A stretch of DNA of 18,129 nt from JBDNBY01 sp039767595 (GTDB lineage Bacteria > Pseudomonadota > Alphaproteobacteria > Rhodobacterales > Rhodobacteraceae). The stretch is taken from assembly GCA_039767595.1 (NCBI GenBank), contig JBDNBY010000155.1, positions 1 through 18,129 of the forward strand, read 5' to 3'. Positions 13,768 through 18,129 of this stretch are shown here, in pieces. The notes under the pieces are model-generated. The model was not told the origin of the DNA. It saw only the letters and a list, made by a program, of their open reading frames with translations, and did not search any database. Numbering within the stretch: the first letter of the stretch is position 1; each line of letters opens with the position of its first letter. Both the position numbers and the translations under genes were made by a program.

Positions 13768-14613
13768 CTATTCGGATTGGGCTAAGATCGCCTTTAGCCC
13801 CTCGCGATACGTCGGATAGCGGGGTTGCCAGCCCAGAAGGGTTTTTAGCTTGGTGTTTCGCACGCGTTTGTTTTCATCATAAAACGCACGTGCCATGGGT
13901 GACATATCAGCGGTGGCGAAATCCACATCCGCAAGCGGCGGCAGGTTCAACAGATCCGCGGCATAGCTCAGCACATCTTGGGGCGGGGCGGGTTCATTAT
14001 CGACAATGTTAAATGCCTCGCCTTCAGTGGGCAGTTGGATTGAGGCCCAAAGCGCCTCGGCGATATCCTCGACATGTGCGCGATTGAACACTTGCCCAGG
14101 CTTGATGATACGGCGGGCTTTGCCGGCGCTGACTTTCTCAAAGGGGCCGCGATTTGGGCCATAGATGCCGCCCAAGCGGAACACATGCATCGGCAAATGA
14201 TCGAGGCCGAGCCAAGTTGCCTCTGCCTCTACACGGTGGCGCCCACGCGCGGAGGAGGGGGTTAAGGGCGCGCTTTCATCGACCCATCCACCGTCTTGAT
14301 CGCCATAAACTGCGATGGTCGAGAGGTATCCCATCCACGTCATATTGGGCAGCGGCCCTCGAAACACGTCGGGCAAGGCGTTGAAGACTGGATCGCCCGT
14401 GGATTTCGGCGCGGCTGAGAGTAAAACGCATGTCGCGCTTTGGATATCTTGGGCGGTGATGTCCGACCAGCGTTTTGCCGTGTACCCTTTGGCGTTGAGC
14501 TGATCCCATTTCTCATCCGAGCGGGTGGCGGCGGTGACGCGCCCACCGTGGGCTGTGACGATATCCGATAACGCTTGCGCGGTGTATCCGTGTCCTAAGT
14601 TCAAAAGATGCAA
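13768..14613 (-). CDS. Atypical SDR / NAD-dependent epimerase-like protein
   Basis: A 281-residue Rossmann-fold protein of the extended/atypical SDR type, near YeeZ-like epimerase homologues. The nucleotide site is LGHGYTAQAL at the N-terminus instead of the classical GxxGxxG. YLSTIAVYGDQDGGWVDES and RGRHRVEAEATW replace the catalytic Tyr-xxx-Lys block, so ordinary dehydrogenase chemistry is doubtful. GIYGPNRGP and FNRAHVEDIAEAL are typical of NAD-dependent epimerases. The start is TTG 14613 with AGGA seven bases upstream. The AGGA overlaps the stop codon of the VOC gene (TAGGA), and that stop is in the same frame, only three codons away. No alternative start lies between. Substrate unknown. 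Confidence 0.85.
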   Translation of the reverse strand: MHLLNLGHGYTAQALSDIVTAHGGRVTAATRSDEKWDQLNAKGYTAKRWSDITAQDIQSATCVLLSAAPKSTGDPVFNALPDVFRGPLPNMTWMGYLSTIAVYGDQDGGWVDESAPLTPSSARGRHRVEAEATWLGLDHLPMHVFRLGGIYGPNRGPFEKVSAGKARRIIKPGQVFNRAHVEDIAEALWASIQLPTEGEAFNIVDNEPAPPQDVLSYAADLLNLPPLADVDFATADMSPMARAFYDENKRVRNTKLKTLLGWQPRYPTYREGLKAILAQSE

Positions 14614-14622
14614 GAGGCAGTC

Positions 14623-15060
14623 CTATTGTGAGAGAGGTCGACTAGGAACCCATAGATAACCCGCAGGTGATAAAATGAAAGCCTCTCGTAACCCATGGGG
14701 TTTATTTGCCGCCTTTTTGAGGCATGCCCCGCCGGCGGCCTCGGCCGTGGCTTGGGCCTGATCGGGGTCGACATCATAGAGATGTAGTTCGCACCCTGCC
14801 CCGCGTGCCCCCGTCTCGGGGAGCATGTTGATCAAAGGATGCCCGTGATATGTGCGATCATGATGGAGCATCATCACCATACCGGGCCGCCGCAGAATCG
14901 CGAACCCCTCATCTACCCGCGAGGCGGCAAAGCCCAAGCAGTCGGTCATAAATTTTATTTCAGCGGCGAGATGCGGCACTAACAAATTTATGCCAAAGCC
15001 GCCAAGCTGCTTGCCAAAATCGGCGGGGGATATCGTTGCGTCATTCATGCCATTGCTCAT
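14623..15060 (-). CDS. VOC-family (glyoxalase-like) protein
   Basis: A 145-residue vicinal-oxygen-chelate fold protein. The pattern is of paired beta-alpha-beta units: FGINLLVPHLAAEIKFMTDCLGF, MVMMLHHDRTYHGHPL, then CELHLYDVDPDQAQATAEAAG and LREAFILSPAGYLWVPSR. Members include glyoxalase I, dioxygenases and bleomycin-resistance proteins. I cannot say which, and the metal-binding set is not clear. ATG 15060 or ATG 15048 may start it; neither has a strong ribosome site. It is co-directional and nearly contiguous with the SDR gene, so the two probably act together. It is divergent from amn across 63 bp. Confidence 0.8.
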   Translation of the reverse strand: MSNGMNDATISPADFGKQLGGFGINLLVPHLAAEIKFMTDCLGFAASRVDEGFAILRRPGMVMMLHHDRTYHGHPLINMLPETGARGAGCELHLYDVDPDQAQATAEAAGGACLKKAANKPHGLREAFILSPAGYLWVPSRPLSQ

Positions 15061-15079
15061 CTTGTATGTTTTGCAAGAT
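15059..15079. promoter_or_regulatory. Inverted repeat at the VOC start codon
   Basis: ATCTTG (15059-15064) and CAAGAT (15074-15079) are a perfect 6-bp-arm dyad with a 9-base spacer. The left arm covers the VOC start codon. It lies in the 63-bp VOC/amn divergent region and could be an operator or an mRNA hairpin over the start. Confidence 0.35.
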
Positions 15080-15123
15080 AAGGTAGCATAAGGAGACTGG
15101 CCTGCAATTAGAAAGACGCCAAC

Positions 15124-16584
15124 ATGAATTTACATAGTGCCCCATGCCCCTCGCCCCAAGAGTTTACGGATGCGGTGCAGGCCGTGGCCTATCTCCAAGA
15201 GTTGTATCACCAGCAAACAGCATTCTTGAACGCGGCCTTTGCCGAGGCACTGGCCGGCGCGGCGCAAGCGGGCAAATATCGCGCCTATTATCCGCAAATT
15301 CGATTAACCACGGAACATCATAGCACTGTCGACAGTCGGCTGAGTTTTGGTCATGTCACTTTGCCCGGCTCTTATGCGACCACCATCACACAGCCCACCT
15401 TGTTTGGAAATTATTTGACAGATCAGATTGATCTCTTGGTGCAAAATCATAATGTGCCCATTGTGATCGAGCTGTCCTCAACGCCGATCCCAATTCACTT
15501 TGCGCTGGGCGCGTCGGGTGAGGATGTCTCAGCCTCTGGGCCTGCGGATTTCTCAATGCGCGATATGTTTGATGTGCCTGATTTGGATCATATCAATGAT
15601 GATATTGTAAACGGGGTGCATGAGAAGGGCCCCGATATTCCCAAACCGCTGGCGCTCTTTTCAGCGTTGCGGATCGATTATTCCTTAGCGCGGCTGAGCC
15701 ATTATACAGCGACGCGGCCGGATCATTTTCAAAATTTCGTCCTCTTTACGAATTATCAATTTTATATTGATGAGTTCGAACAGATTGCGCGCGCCGCCTT
15801 TGCGGATCCCAATTCCGGCTACACAAGCTTTGTCGCGCCGGGCAATCATGAGATCACCACAGCCGATGGCGTACTGCCTGATTTGGCCAAAGCGCCGCAA
15901 ATGCCGTCGTATCATCTTAAACGGGCCGATGGGAATGGCATTACATTGGTCAATATTGGCGTGGGGCCATCGAATGCAAAAACCGCCACGGATCATATTG
16001 CGGTTTTGCGACCGCATGCTTGGATCATGGTCGGGCATTGCGCAGGGCTTCGTAATTCTCAGGCATTGGGGGATTTCGTTTTGGCGCATGCCTATGTGCG
16101 CGAAGATCAAGTGCTCGATGCGGATTTACCGCCATGGGTGCCGATCCCCGCTTTGGCCGAAATCCAAGTGGCCCTCGAGCAAGCGGTGGGCGATGTTGCA
16201 CAGATCACCGGTTATGATTTGAAAAAGGTTATGCGCACTGGCACTGTGGCCTCGGTTGACAATCGCAACTGGGAGCTGCGCGAGCATGCGGGCCCAATTC
16301 ACCGCCTCAGCCAGTCGCGCGCGATTGCCCTCGATATGGAAAGCGCGACGGTTGCGGCCAATGGCTACCGCTTTCGCGTGCCTTATGGGACATTGTTATG
16401 CGTGTCAGACAAGCCATTGCATGGAGAGCTAAAACTCCCTGGAATGGCGTCTGAATTCTACAAAACGCAGGTTTCGCGGCATTTGCAAATTGGGATGAAA
16501 ACGATGGAACGGCTGCGCGAGATGCCTTTGGCACGGCTTCATAGCCGAAAATTACGCAGTTTTGACGAAACTGCCTTCCTTTAG
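15124..16584 (+). CDS. amn: AMP nucleosidase
   Basis: A 486-residue AMP nucleosidase, which splits AMP into adenine and ribose 5-phosphate and so adjusts adenylate pools and purine salvage. The N-terminal regulatory domain contains YYPQIRLTTEHHSTVDSR. The C-terminal phosphorylase-like catalytic domain has IMVGHCAGLRNSQ (302-313), DMESATVAANGYR starting at Asp404 and CVSDKPLHGELK with Asp430 as the likely catalytic acid. The length matches the E. coli enzyme (about 484). The ATG at 15124 has only a weak GAAAG upstream; a stronger AAGGAGA lies about 30 bases earlier with no start close behind it. The HU gene follows after 125 bp with its own control region. Confidence 0.95.
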   Translation: MNLHSAPCPSPQEFTDAVQAVAYLQELYHQQTAFLNAAFAEALAGAAQAGKYRAYYPQIRLTTEHHSTVDSRLSFGHVTLPGSYATTITQPTLFGNYLTDQIDLLVQNHNVPIVIELSSTPIPIHFALGASGEDVSASGPADFSMRDMFDVPDLDHINDDIVNGVHEKGPDIPKPLALFSALRIDYSLARLSHYTATRPDHFQNFVLFTNYQFYIDEFEQIARAAFADPNSGYTSFVAPGNHEITTADGVLPDLAKAPQMPSYHLKRADGNGITLVNIGVGPSNAKTATDHIAVLRPHAWIMVGHCAGLRNSQALGDFVLAHAYVREDQVLDADLPPWVPIPALAEIQVALEQAVGDVAQITGYDLKKVMRTGTVASVDNRNWELREHAGPIHRLSQSRAIALDMESATVAANGYRFRVPYGTLLCVSDKPLHGELKLPGMASEFYKTQVSRHLQIGMKTMERLREMPLARLHSRKLRSFDETAFL

Positions 16585-16709
16585 ATCAAAAAAATCCAAC
16601 AAAATATGCGAAAATTACATCCTTTTGACCACTAATTGTTGTGTTTGCACACAATATAGGGCAGAAATAGTGCATCGCCCCGCAGCGGGCAATTTTATAG
16701 GAGTACCTA
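16585..16709 (+). promoter_or_regulatory. amn-HU intergenic control region with dyad
   Basis: This A/T-rich 125-bp gap contains TTGACC (16625-16630), a good -35 type hexamer. It also contains the dyad TTGTG-TTTGCA-CACAA (16639-16654) and an AATATA stretch (16653-16658) that could be the -10 at long spacing. AGGAG lies eight bases before the HU ATG. The dyad overlaps the region where polymerase would sit, so an operator is possible. No terminator for amn is visible. Confidence 0.4.
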
Positions 16710-16997
16710 ATGACAAAACCTATGACCAAGACGCAGCTCGTTGCAACTCTTGCAGAGCGCATGGGCACAGACAAGAAATCCGCAACAGCAGCGCTTGACG
16801 CCGTATGCGGCGTAATCACTGACGAAGTGAGCGGCGGCGGTGCTGTTACGCTTCCAGGTATCGGCAAAATTTATTGCCGCGAACGCCCAGAGCGTATGGT
16901 GCGCAACCCATCAACGGGTGAGCAAATGAAAAAAGAAGCGGATAAAGTTGTCAAAATGACAATCGCAAAAGCTTTGAAAGATAGCGTCAACGGCTAA
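16710..16997 (+). CDS. HU-family DNA-binding protein
   Basis: A 95-residue HU/IHF-type nucleoid protein that bends and compacts DNA as a dimer. The two N-terminal helices (MTKTQLVATLAERMGTDKKS and onward) are followed by VTLPGIGKI and the beta-arm with RNPSTGE at residues 65-71, the Pro-containing tip that inserts into the minor groove. A basic C-terminal helix ends the protein. The RNPSTGE arm fits HU rather than a specific IHF subunit. ATG 16710 has AGGAG at ideal spacing. The gene stands alone between amn and fadH and ends in a strong terminator, consistent with high expression. Its third-position base use looks less GC-heavy than its neighbours by eye. Confidence 0.92.
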   Translation: MTKPMTKTQLVATLAERMGTDKKSATAALDAVCGVITDEVSGGGAVTLPGIGKIYCRERPERMVRNPSTGEQMKKEADKVVKMTIAKALKDSVNG

Positions 16998-17021
16998 GCC
17001 ATACCGCGACCTAGATCATTC

Positions 17022-17052
17022 AAAAGCCGCTCTCATTTGAGGGCGGCTTTTT
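17022..17052 (+). terminator. Strong rho-independent terminator after the HU gene
   Basis: GCCGCTCTC, loop ATTT, GAGGGCGGC (17026-17047) forms a 9-bp stem with one wobble pair. It is preceded by AAAA and followed by TTTTT, so it can work in both directions. It lies 24 bp after the HU stop codon. Confidence 0.9.
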
Positions 17053-17066
17053 ACGTTGCGTTCTGC

Positions 17067-17094
17067 GTGACAAATCTGGGGCACATGCTATCGT
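17067..17094 (+). promoter_or_regulatory. Candidate promoter for fadH
   Basis: GTGACA (17067-17072, 5 of 6 match to TTGACA) and TATCGT (17089-17094, 4 of 6) are 16 bp apart. They sit between the HU terminator and the ATG at 17119. A separate promoter is required there because of the terminator. Confidence 0.35.
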
Positions 17095-17118
17095 TTGAGG
17101 ATCAAGCGAGGTATGCAC

Positions 17119-18129
17119 ATGTCTGAATTCCCCCATTTTACGGCACCCCTAGATCTTGGGTTCACGCAACTGCGCAATCGGTTGGTGATGGGATCCATGC
17201 ACACGAACCTTGAAGAGTTGGGCGATTGGGATCGTGTGGCCGAATTTTACGCGGCCCGTGCGCGCGGCGGCGCGGGCTTGATGGTCACGGGAGGGATGTC
17301 GCCCAATGCCGAAGGCGGCGTATTTCAAGGGGCAGCTGGGTTATTTACCGATCAGGACATTAAGAACCACCAACATGTGACCGAGCGTGTGCATGACGCG
17401 GGTGGTCAGATCGCGATGCAAATCCTGCACGCGGGACGATATGCCTATAGCCCGCACTGCATGGCGCCCTCGGCGATTAAATCTCCGATTTCCCCGTTTA
17501 CCCCCAAAGAAATGACCGAAGAGGAGATCCTCAAGCAAATCCGCGATATCGCAACTGCAGGCGCGCGGGCGCGTGACGCGGGGTATGACGGGATCGAATT
17601 AATGGGGTCCGAGGGGTATTTGATCAATCAGTTCCTCGTCACGCATACTAACAAACGCACGGACGCATGGGGGGGATCCTACGAGAACCGCATGCGATTT
17701 GCGATTGAGGCGTTGCGCGCGGTGCGGGCCGCGGTGGGGGATGATTTTATCATTATTTTCCGCCTGTCCATGATCGATTTGATCCCAGAGGGATCCAGCT
17801 TTGACGAAGTGCTCACGCTTGCCAAGGCTGTTGAAGCCGAAGGCGCCACTATTTTGAACACCGGCATTGGATGGCACGAGGCGCGCATCCCGACGATCGC
17901 GACCTCTGTGCCGCGGGCGGCCTTTGCTTGGGTGACGCAGCAGGTCAAAGAGCATGTTAGCCTGCCTGTAATGACATCCAATCGGATCAATACCCCCGAG
18001 GTGGCCGAGGAGGTGCTGGCCTCGGGCGCGGCCGATCTGATCTCAATGGCGCGTCCCATGTTGGCGGACCCAGAGTTTATGCGCAAAACCCTTGACGGGC
18101 GGGTCAAGCTGATCACCCCGTGCATCGCC
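17119..18129 (+). CDS. fadH: 2,4-dienoyl-CoA reductase (NADPH), N-terminal part
   Basis: 337 codons of a longer protein cut by the window end; the E. coli FadH it resembles has about 672 residues. This part is the old-yellow-enzyme TIM barrel that binds FMN. It carries HAGRYAYSP, MGSEGYLINQF with Tyr167, NTGIGWHEARIPTIA with His253 and MARPMLADPEF. Tyr167 and His253 match the catalytic Tyr and His of E. coli FadH. Cys335 near the window edge should be the first ligand of the 4Fe-4S cluster. The enzyme reduces the 2,4-double bonds of unsaturated fatty acyl-CoA during beta-oxidation. GAGG seven bases upstream favours ATG 17119 over the in-frame ATG at 17113. The gene is missing only its downstream half. 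Confidence 0.93.
   Translation, partial: MSEFPHFTAPLDLGFTQLRNRLVMGSMHTNLEELGDWDRVAEFYAARARGGAGLMVTGGMSPNAEGGVFQGAAGLFTDQDIKNHQHVTERVHDAGGQIAMQILHAGRYAYSPHCMAPSAIKSPISPFTPKEMTEEEILKQIRDIATAGARARDAGYDGIELMGSEGYLINQFLVTHTNKRTDAWGGSYENRMRFAIEALRAVRAAVGDDFIIIFRLSMIDLIPEGSSFDEVLTLAKAVEAEGATILNTGIGWHEARIPTIATSVPRAAFAWVTQQVKEHVSLPVMTSNRINTPEVAEEVLASGAADLISMARPMLADPEFMRKTLDGRVKLITPCIA

Noticed and set aside
17599..18125. Minus-strand ORFs over the window end
   Set aside because: They are antisense to an unmistakable fadH reading frame that runs off the window.
1..18129. CRISPR arrays, insertion sequences, tRNA genes or phage genes
   Set aside because: No regular direct repeats, transposase motifs, cloverleaf sequences or phage-type proteins were seen on either strand.

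Overview
The window reads as chromosomal housekeeping DNA of an alphaproteobacterium, most probably family Rhodobacteraceae (Roseobacter/Rhodobacter relatives). The main evidence is the MarR/OmpR-type regulator pair resembling petP-petR of Rhodobacter capsulatus, followed by a histone-deacetylase-family hydrolase, xseB, ispA and dxs in a tight run. SmpB, CobO, IlvE and the zinc-less MsrB protein types also fit. The species cannot be named from the sequence alone. I see no phage, transposon, CRISPR array, tRNA or rRNA.

Layout. 1-69: probable C-terminal tail of a plus-strand gene. 125-2200 (minus): 3-mercaptopyruvate sulfurtransferase (sseA), then an aspartate/aromatic aminotransferase, ending in a clear terminator. 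2294-3000 (minus): two small membrane or glycine-rich proteins of unknown function with their own terminator. 3090-3566 (minus): smpB, divergent from 3663-4763 (plus), which holds msrB and msrA. 4955-6163 (plus): cobO and a MOSC-domain protein, meeting a minus-strand cysteine-rich lipoprotein tail to tail. 6160-7670 (minus): ilvE, a candidate frameshifted small membrane protein, then the lipoprotein. 7829-13757 (plus): petP, petR, an acetylpolyamine/histone deacetylase-like hydrolase, xseB, ispA, dxs and a YdcF-like membrane protein, with overlaps or gaps of at most 9 bp, so very probably one operon. 13768-15060 (minus): a VOC-family protein and an atypical SDR protein. 15124-16997 (plus): AMP nucleosidase (amn) and an HU-type DNA-binding protein with a strong terminator. 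17119-18129 (plus): N-terminal half of a 2,4-dienoyl-CoA reductase (fadH), cut by the window end.

How the genes work together. The aminotransferase and sulfurtransferase could form a two-step route from cysteine through 3-mercaptopyruvate to persulfide or H2S. MsrA and MsrB repair the two diastereomers of methionine sulfoxide. Dxs and IspA are the entry enzyme and the C15 prenyl step of isoprenoid synthesis (quinones, carotenoids). They sit behind a regulator pair that in R. capsulatus is tied to cytochrome bc1/c2 production.

I found no convincing new multi-gene system. The observations most worth a second look are the one-base frame break in a small membrane ORF at 6637-6748, two other small genes whose best ribosome site points into a different frame (3000 and 5580), the candidate operators in the ilvE/petP intergenic region, and the sseA-aminotransferase pairing.
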